This document shows, piece by piece, positions 17,643 to 26,223 of a stretch of DNA of 64,000 nt. This stretch comes from Pontibacter indicus (GTDB taxonomy: Bacteria; Bacteroidota; Bacteroidia; Cytophagales; Hymenobacteraceae), in NCBI RefSeq assembly GCF_900156345.1, contig NZ_FTPP01000004.1:310001-374000 (forward strand), written 5' to 3'. The position numbers and the translations under genes were made by a program. How positions within the stretch are numbered: the stretch's first letter is position 1; each line of letters starts with the position of its first letter. The notes below the pieces were generated by a model, which searched no databases, was not told the origin of the DNA, and saw only the letters and a program-made list of their open reading frames with translations.

Positions 17643-17972
17643 ATGGAATTAATAGTCACAACACCCGAACGGTTAGAGGGAATTATACGCTTAGCCATAG
17701 GTAATGCATTAAATACAAAAGCCCGAACCAAGCAGAAGAGTGATCGATGTACTCTTAAAGATGCTTTATTAATAACAGGTCTAAGCAAGTCTAAACTATA
17801 CAAACTTACATCCACAAACAAGATCCCAAATAAGAAGTACGGCAATCGCCTCATTTTTTCCCGTAGAGAATTACTTGAATGGGTTGAATCTCATACGGTA
17901 AATGAGTTTGATTCAGACACAGTTAGTATTGTGCTCGCTCGCTCTGCACGAAAAAAGGGAGGGAATAAATGA
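17643..17972 (+). CDS. Helix-turn-helix (excisionase-like) DNA-binding protein
   Basis: 109 residues from ATG 17643. A frame beginning at 17601 lacks a convincing start. The core, TLKDALLITGLSKSKLYKLT followed by IPNKKYGNRLIFSRRELLEW, is a MerR-like winged HTH of the HTH_17/excisionase type, with the short recognition helix and an (R/K)xxF wing. Such proteins direct excision or transcription of Bacteroidota elements. It overlaps the next gene by 4 bp (ATGA), so the two are translationally coupled. Confidence 0.85.
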   Translation: MELIVTTPERLEGIIRLAIGNALNTKARTKQKSDRCTLKDALLITGLSKSKLYKLTSTNKIPNKKYGNRLIFSRRELLEWVESHTVNEFDSDTVSIVLARSARKKGGNK

Positions 17973-19393
17973 GTAATCGTTATTCCTTATCCCCTGAATT
18001 TGACTTTTCGGGGTTAACTTTTTTAGATGAAGTCAGAGCAGAAGCTAACGGTAAAAGTGCTAATTATCAGGGTCTGGATCGACATAATTCTATTTCTTTT
18101 CCAATTTCAGCTTTTCCAGAGAAAGTTCAACACATAATACTGGCACTACAAGAGAGCCTTCAATATCCTGTTGACTTTATTGGAACAGCTATGTTATATA
18201 CTGTTTCACTTGCTATAGGCAACACTCATAAGGTAAAAGTAAAAGAGAACTGGACAGAGAGTGCTCTGCTTTACATCGCACTCGTAGGTGCTCCTGGAAC
18301 GATGAAAAGTCATCCCCTGAGTTTTTCCATAGGACCTATAATAGATAGGGATTGTAGTACATTCAGAGAGTATGAGAAGAAAGTACATGAGTATAAAAAA
18401 GCGATATCAATAAAAGCAAAAGGAAGGACAAAACCAGAATATGATGAACCTATAAAGCCTGTGCTGCATAAGTTTTTAGTTCAGGATTTTACACCTGAGT
18501 CTTTGACGGAAACGCACAGATTAAACAAACGAGGCATAGGGGTATATGTAGACGAACTGGCAAGTTGGTTCAAAAATTTTAATCGTTATAACAATGGGAG
18601 TGATCAGGAATTTTGGTTGAGCAATTGGAGTGGCAAGCCTATTATTATTGATAGGAAAACTGGTGATCCGATCTTCATTAAAAGTTCATATATCTCAGTT
18701 GCAGGTACAATACAGGAAAGTATACTGTCAGAACTTGGCAGGGGGAACAGAAGTCAAAACGGGTTCACAGACCGTATATTGTTTGCTATGCCTGAGGGGT
18801 TAAAAAAAAGCTATTGGAGTGACAGAGAACTTCATCCTCAACACCTTCAAAACTGGCATGTGATGGTAAACAATCTCTTGGATTTGCCTGTTCCAATTGA
18901 TGAAACAGACTCTCTTTCGCCTACTGTCCTTTCTTTTACTGATGAAGGGTATGCGAGGTTAAAGGAGTGGCAGCGGGAAAACACTGACAAGTGTAATAGT
19001 GCCGATAACGATATGGTTAAAGGGCTATATAGTAAGCTCGAGGTTTACGTAATACGTCTTTCTCTTATCCTGCAGATGATGCAATGGGCAGCTGGTGAGA
19101 GCGATAAACGAACAGTAGAATTGAATACTGTGGCCCGAGCTATTGATTTGATAGAATATTTTAGGAATACGGGAATGAAGGTAAAGCGCTACCTTCTTGA
19201 TAGTTCTCCTTTAGATAAGCTGACGAGTGAGAAGAAACTTCTTTACCAGTCCTTACCAATTAATTTCTCAACAGGTCAAGGTTTATTACTTGCAAAAAGT
19301 CAGGGCGTAGCGGAAGTAACATTCAAACGCTTTCTTAACGATAATTCCTTATTTGAGAGAGTGTCCTACGGCAATTACTCCAAGAAAATTTAA
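17969..19393 (+). CDS. DUF3987 replication-type ATPase
   Basis: 474 residues. The P-loop-like segment is YIALVGAPGTMKSHPLSF (about 90-107), followed by a long insertion, DELASWFKNFNRYNNGSDQE (DE of a Walker B type) and WSGKPIIIDRKTGDPIFIKS, as in DUF3987 proteins. The family accompanies primases in integrative elements and prophages and is thought to act as a helicase or primase partner in element replication. It starts inside the HTH gene and is separated from the TOPRIM-like gene by an inverted repeat array. Confidence 0.85.
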   Translation: MSNRYSLSPEFDFSGLTFLDEVRAEANGKSANYQGLDRHNSISFPISAFPEKVQHIILALQESLQYPVDFIGTAMLYTVSLAIGNTHKVKVKENWTESALLYIALVGAPGTMKSHPLSFSIGPIIDRDCSTFREYEKKVHEYKKAISIKAKGRTKPEYDEPIKPVLHKFLVQDFTPESLTETHRLNKRGIGVYVDELASWFKNFNRYNNGSDQEFWLSNWSGKPIIIDRKTGDPIFIKSSYISVAGTIQESILSELGRGNRSQNGFTDRILFAMPEGLKKSYWSDRELHPQHLQNWHVMVNNLLDLPVPIDETDSLSPTVLSFTDEGYARLKEWQRENTDKCNSADNDMVKGLYSKLEVYVIRLSLILQMMQWAAGESDKRTVELNTVARAIDLIEYFRNTGMKVKRYLLDSSPLDKLTSEKKLLYQSLPINFSTGQGLLLAKSQGVAEVTFKRFLNDNSLFERVSYGNYSKKI

Positions 19394-19394
19394 G

Positions 19395-19464
19395 TATTCT
19401 TGACCGATATTCTTGATATTCTTGAAACTCTAAACTAAGAGAATATCAAGAATATCAAGAATAT
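19395..19464. repeat. Inverted array of 9-bp iteron-like units
   Basis: Three copies of TATTCTTGA (19395, 19408, 19417), then a 20-bp spacer, then two copies of the complement TCAAGAATA (19446, 19455). The inner part is a perfect 19-bp inverted repeat (19407-19425 and 19446-19464). It lies between two replication genes and shares its unit with an array at 26.2 kb. It could be a replication origin, a repressor site or a strong hairpin. Confidence 0.85.
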
Positions 19465-19475
19465 TCTTTTTAATT

Positions 19476-20408
19476 ATGAATAATGATTACCGCTTCTGTT
19501 TGGAGCCATACGCAGGAAAGAAGAGCAGGCATACTTGTCCAAGTTGTGAGAAACGAAATGAGTTTACCCGTTATATCGACATGAATACAGAGCAATATCT
19601 AAATGCTAATGTCGGTAGATGTAACCGTATAAGTAAATGTTCCTATCACTACACCCCAAGTCAGTACTTTGAGAATAATCCTGACCAACATGATAATTAT
19701 GTTTCTCCAAAAGAGGAGCCGTTAACTTTTCGTAAGGGAGTTAGTTATGTACCTGATACTGTATTTAGAAATAGCCTACGGAAGTATGACCAAAACAACT
19801 TTGTTGCATATATAAATACACTTTTTAGTTCTGAACAAATAAGTCAATTGATCAGCCGCTATTTTATAGGTACTGCGAAACGCTGGAAGGGAGCAACGGT
19901 ATTCTATCAGGTTGATACTAAAGGCAGAGTAAGGGCTGGAAAAATTATACAATACAATCCTATAACAGGCAAGAGGATCAAAAATCCACGGGACCATGTA
20001 AGTTGGGTGCATAGTGCACTAAAATTACCTGATTATAACTTAGAGCAGTGTTTCTTTGGGGAGCATTTACTGAGCATAGGCCAAAAAAAAACTGTTGCTA
20101 TAGTTGAAAGTGAAAAGACTGCTATTGTGGCAAGTGTTTATTTCCCAGAGTTAATTTGGTTGGCAGCTGGTAGTATAAATGGGTTAAGCTATAAGAAGTG
20201 TCAAGTACTGCGGGGACGTGAGATTATTTTATACCCTGATTTGAACGGGTTTGAGGAATGGTCAAATAAAGCTATACAATTGAGTAACATTAGCACTTTT
20301 GAGGTTTCCGATATACTGGAAAGATGGGGTACTGAAGTTGATAGGAAGAACGGACTCGACTTAGCAGATTTTCTTATTAGAGTAAATCAGCAGGGAATAA
20401 AGCCTTGA
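19476..20408 (+). CDS. DUF6371/TOPRIM-like primase-type protein
   Basis: 310 residues. The N-terminus has a zinc-binding pattern (HTCPSCEKRNEFTRYID, then GRCNRISKCSYHYTPSQYF), typical of DUF6371 and of primase zinc fingers. The middle carries a TOPRIM-like core: TVAIVESEKTAIVASVYFPE (Glu) and GREIILYPDLNGFEEW (Asp), with acidic residues positioned to bind metal. It probably primes or starts replication of the excised element together with the DUF3987 protein. It is the last gene of the rightward module. Confidence 0.8.
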   Translation: MNNDYRFCLEPYAGKKSRHTCPSCEKRNEFTRYIDMNTEQYLNANVGRCNRISKCSYHYTPSQYFENNPDQHDNYVSPKEEPLTFRKGVSYVPDTVFRNSLRKYDQNNFVAYINTLFSSEQISQLISRYFIGTAKRWKGATVFYQVDTKGRVRAGKIIQYNPITGKRIKNPRDHVSWVHSALKLPDYNLEQCFFGEHLLSIGQKKTVAIVESEKTAIVASVYFPELIWLAAGSINGLSYKKCQVLRGREIILYPDLNGFEEWSNKAIQLSNISTFEVSDILERWGTEVDRKNGLDLADFLIRVNQQGIKP

Positions 20409-20508
20409 GTAATGGCAGATCTCCGCAGATGCATTTCCTCTTCCTAATGTACTTATCAGTTTATATTAAACTGTTAGTACATAAAGTCAGAGCAAGTTGT
20501 GGCTATTA

Positions 20509-21105
20509 TTAGATATTACTTAAACTTGCTACTACTGTATTTATAATATTTTCAGGAGAAACTGCAGATGACTGAGTTTGTGGCGCAGATCCCCTATAAC
20601 TTATTGATTTTGCAGGGGTCCCACCACTCAATTGTTCAACTTTCACTATCTCTTTAGTAACAGGATTGATAAATAGCAGTGTATTGTCAATGGAATAGCC
20701 AACAGTCTTTTTATTACTATAATACCCTGCAAGGTTTTTTGAAAAGGTTCTAAGCACAATAAAGTCAGTTTCTGAAAAAGAATTTGGTTGAAACTGCTGT
20801 GGCAGTAGTTTTTGAAGAGCGCCATCAAATAAATATTCCCCATCTCCATTCACAAACAGTAATAACACTTTTCCCCCATCTAAAGGGCCTTCCACATTTC
20901 TTAAATCATCTTTTAAGTTTTCAATTTTAAACTCAATTGCTAAAGCATCAATATTTTGATCATACACCATAGTGTAACGATGTGGACCTCTTTCATACAT
21001 TTGGCAATTTGGGATACCCTGACAGGGGGTATCTGCTGTATTATTACCACATGCACTAAAAAGTATTCCTACTAATATTAAGTACAATTTATTCTTTATG
21101 TTCAT
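20509..21105 (-). CDS. Unknown lipoprotein
   Basis: 198 residues with a lipoprotein signal (MNIKNKLYLILVGILFSAC, lipidated Cys19). The mature part starts with a short Cys pair (CQGIPNCQMYERGPHRY) and contains strand-rich segments such as YTMVYDQNIDALAIEFKIEN and KVLLLFVNGDGEYLFDGAL. I do not recognise the family. It is the last gene of the leftward cluster, 33 bp after the DUF6602 gene, but as an envelope protein it may have a separate job. Confidence 0.65.
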   Translation of the reverse strand: MNIKNKLYLILVGILFSACGNNTADTPCQGIPNCQMYERGPHRYTMVYDQNIDALAIEFKIENLKDDLRNVEGPLDGGKVLLLFVNGDGEYLFDGALQKLLPQQFQPNSFSETDFIVLRTFSKNLAGYYSNKKTVGYSIDNTLLFINPVTKEIVKVEQLSGGTPAKSISYRGSAPQTQSSAVSPENIINTVVASLSNI

Positions 21106-21138
21106 TATTTTTAATTCTAATAGATTAGATAGCTGGCA

Positions 21139-21894
21139 TTAGAAGTGACTACGCACCTGAATAGATTTATCTACTGGATACCATAAGTGATTATTATCAA
21201 ATACTGATGTACCACTCAGAAAATCGGTTAGGTTAGAGATAAAGAAGGAAAATGAGAGATCATGAAGTTCATAGATATAATGTGCTGGGTTATCTAATAA
21301 TTGTTCATGCTGCCAAAACTTGTAAAAATAGTCCTTATTAAAGGATATTTGGCTGACCATGTATTTACACCTTTCTCCTGTGAAATTTTCTGCATGCGAA
21401 CTGGTTTCAATAGCTTCTCTTAAAGTAGAAACTTGTCTAACATTTGCTGCATAAGAAAATATACCATTAAATATGGGCTTACTGTTAGGAGACCTACCGT
21501 TATATATGAATTCTCCAACTTCGTTAGCCTTATTGATTACTCCCAACAACCCTTGATTTGTAATGTTTGCTTTCACTTCGATTATGGCCTCCACAGCATC
21601 GGGTGTCACAATTACAAAATCACCCTCTCTAAAAAGCACAGGGTAAGAAGTATCGTATATCAAAAGATCAATCTGGTTGGAGGACTCATGCGTGCCTCGT
21701 TGATTAGTTTGTTTTACAACAAACCCAGTACTGATGCGATACTTCTCTGGAAGAAACCTTTGAATAACAGATTTTAACACAGCCTCTTTGTACCTGCCAT
21801 CCTCTCCCCAATGTCGAACAAGGTTCCTTACCCTATTAGTTAAAGCTAATAATTCTGCTGCAGTCGATTTATGGAAATCTAATGTATTCATCAT
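21139..21894 (-). CDS. DUF6602 family protein, PD-(D/E)xK-like nuclease fold
   Basis: 251 residues. After a helical start (LVRHWGEDGRYKEAVLKSVI) comes LPEKYRISTGFVV, then NQIDLLIYD with Asp76, and AVEAIIEVKAN with Glu106 and Lys108. This is the D-(x)n-ExK arrangement of the restriction-endonuclease-like fold, as in DUF6602. Members often lie in defence islands next to restriction or abortive systems. The remaining part (about 150-251) is a helical domain with many aromatic residues. It probably works with the neighbouring Mrr-like nuclease or the GHKL protein. Target unknown. Confidence 0.7.
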   Translation of the reverse strand: MMNTLDFHKSTAAELLALTNRVRNLVRHWGEDGRYKEAVLKSVIQRFLPEKYRISTGFVVKQTNQRGTHESSNQIDLLIYDTSYPVLFREGDFVIVTPDAVEAIIEVKANITNQGLLGVINKANEVGEFIYNGRSPNSKPIFNGIFSYAANVRQVSTLREAIETSSHAENFTGERCKYMVSQISFNKDYFYKFWQHEQLLDNPAHYIYELHDLSFSFFISNLTDFLSGTSVFDNNHLWYPVDKSIQVRSHF

Positions 21895-22045
21895 TAATAT
21901 TTAATACATAGGTGCTATTTAATAAATATTAATCAATATATATATAGAGCTATACATGCTTTTTGTAGATGCTTATTTAATAGAAAGGCCTACATCGCAC
22001 GATACACGATATAGGTCTTTGATGATACAGAACAGGATAATCAAT

Positions 22046-23026
22046 CTATTTCATTCCTATGAAGCTTTTACCAATTTCTGATAAAAGCCCCTTCAATTCA
22101 TGAGCAAAAATGAATTTTACACTCTTATCATGTTCAAGCAGCCTTACATTTTCTTCTTTTTTCGCTTTTGTAATGATGACTATCTTTTCGATAAGCTTTA
22201 AATTCTCTGTAGCCCAATAGGCATCGGCTCTATTTATCTGGCGAATTACTTCCTCACCAACGAAGCCATCATAATCTTTTACTTGAATCGCAATTGCATA
22301 CTCATGATTGGATAAGATACTTGGGAGCTTGATTAAGATATCAGTACCGTGATTCTTTTCTTCCTTTCCACCTACTCTATCGATCTGGTAATATGGGAAC
22401 AACTGCTTTAAGCCATAAACTAAGGCATACTCCCATTCTTCTCTGGTGAACTGTTCACTTAGCTTATCAAATAGTTTTTCTGCAAATAACTTTTCATCAA
22501 ATACCTCATTGAAAACATTTCCAATAGAGCTCTCCAGTCTACTCTCATGATCTTGCCTTTTAGAAAGGTCCGATTCCTGAGACAGCAGTAGCCTTTCAAC
22601 ATCTTCAGAATAATGATTGATACTCCAGAAGCGTGATGGATTTTTAAGAGTAGAGCGAATGTTACCTGTTACATTTTCATTATTCCTCGTAAACTTTTTT
22701 AAATATTTTGCAGGAAAAATATGGCCAAAGTCGCCAGTATTCTTATCGATGTCAAATCTGTAGCCTTTGTTCCAGTCTTCGGTCGCTTCAACTAAGGCAA
22801 CATCTCCCCAATTAGGTAATTGCGGAATCAGTAAAACATCACCTTTTTTTACATTGTTAAACATGGGGCGATTACGTCCTGCTCCTTCATCTAACTGAAA
22901 ATTCCGCAGATCCTGTTTTGAGTCCCATCCCCATCCTTGGCGTAAGCGAGCCTCAATTAATTCATTCCAGAAGAATTTCAGTCTGCTTGTATCTACTCGG
23001 TAGCACCAATAGCTTCTTTTGCTCAT
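22046..23026 (-). CDS. PUA/EVE-like domain plus Mrr-like endonuclease
   Basis: 326 residues. Residues 1-140 (YWCYRVDTSRLKFFWNELIE, GDVLLIPQLPNWGDVALVEA, FGHIFPAKYLKKFTR, RFWSINHY) have the layout of a PUA/EVE-type small-molecule or modified-base pocket domain. This is inferred from pattern only. Residues 195-326 form a restriction-endonuclease fold: YALVYGLKQLFPYYQIDRVG, then Asp229 in HGTDILIKL and Gln248-x-Lys250 in AIAIQVKDYDG, the Mrr-type D...QxK site. Reader plus Mrr nuclease is the usual plan of modification-dependent restriction enzymes. It lies within the leftward cluster. Confidence 0.75.
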   Translation of the reverse strand: MSKRSYWCYRVDTSRLKFFWNELIEARLRQGWGWDSKQDLRNFQLDEGAGRNRPMFNNVKKGDVLLIPQLPNWGDVALVEATEDWNKGYRFDIDKNTGDFGHIFPAKYLKKFTRNNENVTGNIRSTLKNPSRFWSINHYSEDVERLLLSQESDLSKRQDHESRLESSIGNVFNEVFDEKLFAEKLFDKLSEQFTREEWEYALVYGLKQLFPYYQIDRVGGKEEKNHGTDILIKLPSILSNHEYAIAIQVKDYDGFVGEEVIRQINRADAYWATENLKLIEKIVIITKAKKEENVRLLEHDKSVKFIFAHELKGLLSEIGKSFIGMK

Positions 23027-23084
23027 ATTACTTCAGTAAAATTAAATTCTTGTGAACTACAGTGGCTCGAATGCACATTTAATA

Positions 23085-23621
23085 TCAGAAGTTAAAAGTA
23101 ATTCCTGCGCTGCCATGCATTGTTTTAATAGGTCCTAACTCTAATACAAAATGTGAATTTTCAAAAATGTCATCTATTGTATCGGCCTCATCCTCATCTA
23201 TATAGATTAAATCCTTTATTGAGTCACTTGTTTCAATAGATATGCGAGTGCGATAAGTAGTTTTATCTTCCGTATTTAATGAGAACTCTCCTTTCCAATA
23301 TTCTTTACCTCGCTTAAGCAAATCTTTCAATCTGTCAAGTTCTGTTTCATCTTCTAACCTATAGCCCATTACTGGCAGTATAAAACTCAAAAAGCTTTCA
23401 AGGTTTTCAACTGCAAGATTATTATTAGTGCAAATGAAAAATAATCTATTTGTGAAATACTCGGGGCGATGTTTAATAATAACTGTATCAAAGAGAGTAA
23501 ATTCAGGGTTTTGAAGTTTTAATAAATAAACATCTTCATCAATGTACTCACAATCATCGGTCTCTGGTAAATTGATGGTTTGTAATCGCAATTTATCTTG
23601 TAGGGGATGCATAAAAATCAC
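23085..23621 (-). CDS. Unknown protein of the leftward cluster
   Basis: 178 residues, acidic, no signal peptide or helices in the membrane sense. It contains EYIDEDVYLLKLQNPEFTLF, KHRPEYFTNRLFFICTNNN and a C-terminal YIDEDEADTIDDIFENSHFV. Strand-rich, no motif I recognise. It lies between the GHKL-peptidase gene (76 bp) and the Mrr-like gene (58 bp), so it is likely a dedicated component of that system, for example a specificity or inhibitor subunit, but this rests on position alone. Confidence 0.6.
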   Translation of the reverse strand: MIFMHPLQDKLRLQTINLPETDDCEYIDEDVYLLKLQNPEFTLFDTVIIKHRPEYFTNRLFFICTNNNLAVENLESFLSFILPVMGYRLEDETELDRLKDLLKRGKEYWKGEFSLNTEDKTTYRTRISIETSDSIKDLIYIDEDEADTIDDIFENSHFVLELGPIKTMHGSAGITFNF

Positions 23622-23697
23622 TTAAATTCTATGTGGACTAATTTATTTCTTAAGCGGAACGAGTCTAAAAATTGAAATGTGGGTAAGTTATGTGGTG

Positions 23698-25131
23698 CTA
23701 ATATTTAAGATTTGCTAAAACTGCCCTGTTACCTATTACTCCTAAAAGCCTCGTAAGCTCACTTTCAAATGCTCTTGTTGCATCTGTTGCCCCGCTCATT
23801 GCATGAGCAAGTTCATGAAGCAGTACTCCAATGAATCTCTGTTCTGATTGGAGAACGCTTCTTTTAATAATTACCCGATTCTCGTATGGTTGCCAAAGGC
23901 CATCAGCAGCTTGAAATGTAAAGCTGTCTTTTTGCATCGTTTCAGAGATCTTGATTACATGTACATTTAAAGGCATGCCTCCAATCATTGTTAGAACGCT
24001 ATCTTTTAACTTCCACACTGCTTTTTCTGATAAGCTTAAATCTGATTCTTCTATAAATTTAAATTCGAAATTATTATTTCTTTCCTGCACGAATTGATTG
24101 AAAGTTCTAACCATTTCAACAGTGCTTTCTGGATTATCTATCTGCCTTTCTAATTCTAATTTATTCTGTTCAATTAATTTATCTCGTAAGTTGGAAGGAA
24201 TCGCTACTACTTGGAAATTACCTTTTCTTGCTTCATCAACTAAATCCGTACCTTTCTCTATTTCTTCGGCTGTAACAAAAATAACCTTTTGAAACTTGTT
24301 CAGTATTGTTGCGGCATGTTGTTGTACATCAAGCCACTTTAATTCATCGTGCACATTTCCTGAACTATACTGCCGTAAATCGTTAGTTAATAAATCAGCG
24401 ACATCCTTTGACTCACAACTAAGCAGTATATTCTTTACTATAAGTTGGTAGGCGGATCTTCCAACGTTTGCTCTTTCTCGGTTGATGGCTTTCTTTATTG
24501 CTGAGTTTAAGAGTGTGATGTTATAACTGAAGAGAAAGTTATCTTCTGTAGCTACTAACACACCATTAATATAGATGTTACCTTGAGAACCCGACTTTTG
24601 GAGGACTTGACCATACTTTGTATTTTCAACAACTTGTTCTTGATTGAACTTTAAAAAAAGCTGCTTCGCAAGGTTGATATCTGAATCAAATATTTGATAT
24701 AGCACAAAGTCAGTGCCTACTAAACTTGGAATGCTTGGGTCTGATATGTATGCATGTAGGGTGACCAAATCATCAAATCCGCTTTTTTGAGATTTACCCA
24801 GTGTTATATCACCATGCCGAGATAGTATCTTTACAGAGATGCCCTTACGCTCAAAAGTGGCAAGTGCATCTTTTAACCCAATCCCAAATTTACCTATTAT
24901 CCCATCCGTAGAGAGCTTCTCGTCATTTTCTTTCTGTGTGAAGTGCTCATACCGTAATCCCCTTCCAAAATCTCGGATGTGCCACGCACCTTGCTGATCT
25001 TTGAATATTTGAATTTCATTGGAATTAGTTAGATGTTGTTCGTCTATCGCATTTGCAATAACCTCTCTAACAGCGTGTTTTAAATCCCAATTTTCAAGTA
25101 TTTTCTCTATGTTCAAATCAAACTTTTTCAT
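23698..25131 (-). CDS. GHKL ATPase fused to an HExxH metallopeptidase domain
   Basis: 477 residues. The N-terminal Bergerat (Hsp90/MutL-type) ATP site is complete: N-box EVIANAIDE (23-31), G1 box RDFGRGLR (53-60) and G2 box GIIGKFGIGLKDAL (77-90). A transducer-like region follows, with INRERANVGRSAYQL (invariant-type Arg/Asn). The C-terminus carries a zinc-protease motif, GVLLHELAHAMSG (His439, Glu440, His443), then DATRAFESELTRLLG, where a Glu could be the third ligand. An ATP-driven conformational switch tied to a protease suggests a regulated sensor-effector. It is 9 bp downstream of the zinc-ribbon gene in the same operon. Confidence 0.8.
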   Translation of the reverse strand: MKKFDLNIEKILENWDLKHAVREVIANAIDEQHLTNSNEIQIFKDQQGAWHIRDFGRGLRYEHFTQKENDEKLSTDGIIGKFGIGLKDALATFERKGISVKILSRHGDITLGKSQKSGFDDLVTLHAYISDPSIPSLVGTDFVLYQIFDSDINLAKQLFLKFNQEQVVENTKYGQVLQKSGSQGNIYINGVLVATEDNFLFSYNITLLNSAIKKAINRERANVGRSAYQLIVKNILLSCESKDVADLLTNDLRQYSSGNVHDELKWLDVQQHAATILNKFQKVIFVTAEEIEKGTDLVDEARKGNFQVVAIPSNLRDKLIEQNKLELERQIDNPESTVEMVRTFNQFVQERNNNFEFKFIEESDLSLSEKAVWKLKDSVLTMIGGMPLNVHVIKISETMQKDSFTFQAADGLWQPYENRVIIKRSVLQSEQRFIGVLLHELAHAMSGATDATRAFESELTRLLGVIGNRAVLANLKY

Positions 25132-25140
25132 GAGTGCTGG

Positions 25141-25722
25141 TTAATCTCTCCAATGCATTTCTTGGTAGGTTGTCCATAAATCAATATAGAGGATGTCTGA
25201 AAGATTTATGTATTCATAGCTTATAGCTTCTCCGTAATTCTCCTGCAAAAATTCATCTTCATCAGGATCAACATCTTTATAAACTTTGACAGCATAGGAT
25301 TTGCTTCCAGCCGTCATGCTCGTTGTAATGCCATCCACTTCGCCTACTTTGGTTTCGCCATTGTGAAGAGTAAACTCAAGTGGGCCGTCTTTTGCATTCT
25401 CTAATATGAAATTATGAATCTCGTATTCAAGTTCAGGATAAGAGAGCTCCTCAGGTGTCTCAGCAACATTTTCTTCTCCAAAGGGCTTTTCATTTACGTA
25501 CTGTACAGAAAAAGCCAGCTTATCTGAAGTATCACAATTCTCACAGCGTATATTTCTGAATAAATGCAACTGGCTTAGCATTGTCTCAACGTCTTCATCC
25601 TTTGGAACATAGTCCTTGTCAGATTCTTCATCAAAACCATTATCCCATGTCAGAGATTGCATAATGGGGGGCTCATACAAGCAGTTGAAGCATTTTCTAT
25701 AAAAATCAATCTTTACTTTCAT
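25141..25722 (-). CDS. Unknown zinc-ribbon-like protein, first gene of leftward cluster
   Basis: 193 residues, very acidic. Two CxxC pairs, Cys11/Cys14 (KCFNC) and Cys60/Cys63 (RCENC), form a split zinc ribbon around an acidic insert. The C-terminal half is strand-rich (PLEFTLHNGETKVGEV, SYAVKVYKDVDPDEDEF). I do not recognise the family. Gene order and the 9-bp gap to the GHKL-peptidase gene argue that it is a partner of that protein, perhaps its substrate or activator. Confidence 0.6.
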   Translation of the reverse strand: MKVKIDFYRKCFNCLYEPPIMQSLTWDNGFDEESDKDYVPKDEDVETMLSQLHLFRNIRCENCDTSDKLAFSVQYVNEKPFGEENVAETPEELSYPELEYEIHNFILENAKDGPLEFTLHNGETKVGEVDGITTSMTAGSKSYAVKVYKDVDPDEDEFLQENYGEAISYEYINLSDILYIDLWTTYQEMHWRD

Positions 25723-25994
25723 GGATGGTATAGAGAGTTTTAAAAGTAAGTATAAAAAGAAGTTATATTACTAATAGTAAGATAATATATAAATTTGTTA
25801 ATACTTAATTTTATTTGATCATTCTTTACTTAAAAGGCAGCTATGTTGACATCTAATTTTATTAATGAGAGTAGATACAATCAATCCTTACAATATATTG
25901 CCGACCTTTCACAAAGAGTTGATAGATAGACTAAGTAAAATCTGGTTTAGAAATCAGCAGTTATTTATAGGAAATACTATTGGGTATAAGAAAG

Positions 25995-26032
25995 CTTAGA
26001 GTGCCTGCTCTAACATAGTTGAACACTCTAAG
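25995..26032. repeat. Inverted repeat CTTAGAGTG / CACTCTAAG
   Basis: Perfect 9-bp arms (25995-26003 and 26024-26032) with a 20-nt loop. There is no T run, so it is more likely a binding site or structured RNA element than a terminator. Confidence 0.5.
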
Positions 26033-26163
26033 TGTGTCGCATTATCTGACTTCTACTTTATTTTATGTGGCTACTGATAGATGTTGAAATGATATTTGTT
26101 GTATTAGCAGCTTTTAACCCTTTGCATTAACCTTACTAAGACCCTTTAAAAACCCAGCACAGA

Positions 26164-26223
26164 ATTCCTGATATTCGTGATACACTCTTATATCAAGAAT
26201 ATCAGGAATATCACGAATATCAA
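26164..26223. repeat. Second iteron-like inverted array
   Basis: The left arm (26164-26182) pairs with 26191-26209 with one mismatch. The right side holds three tandem copies of GAATATCAN (starting near 26197, 26206 and 26215). The unit is the same as in the 19.4-kb array (GAATATCAA), indicating a shared binding protein within the island. Confidence 0.8.

Noticed and set aside
19395..19464. CRISPR-like repeats here and at 26164-26223
   Set aside because: The units are 9 bp, adjacent and in opposing orientations, without unique spacers of regular length and without cas genes.
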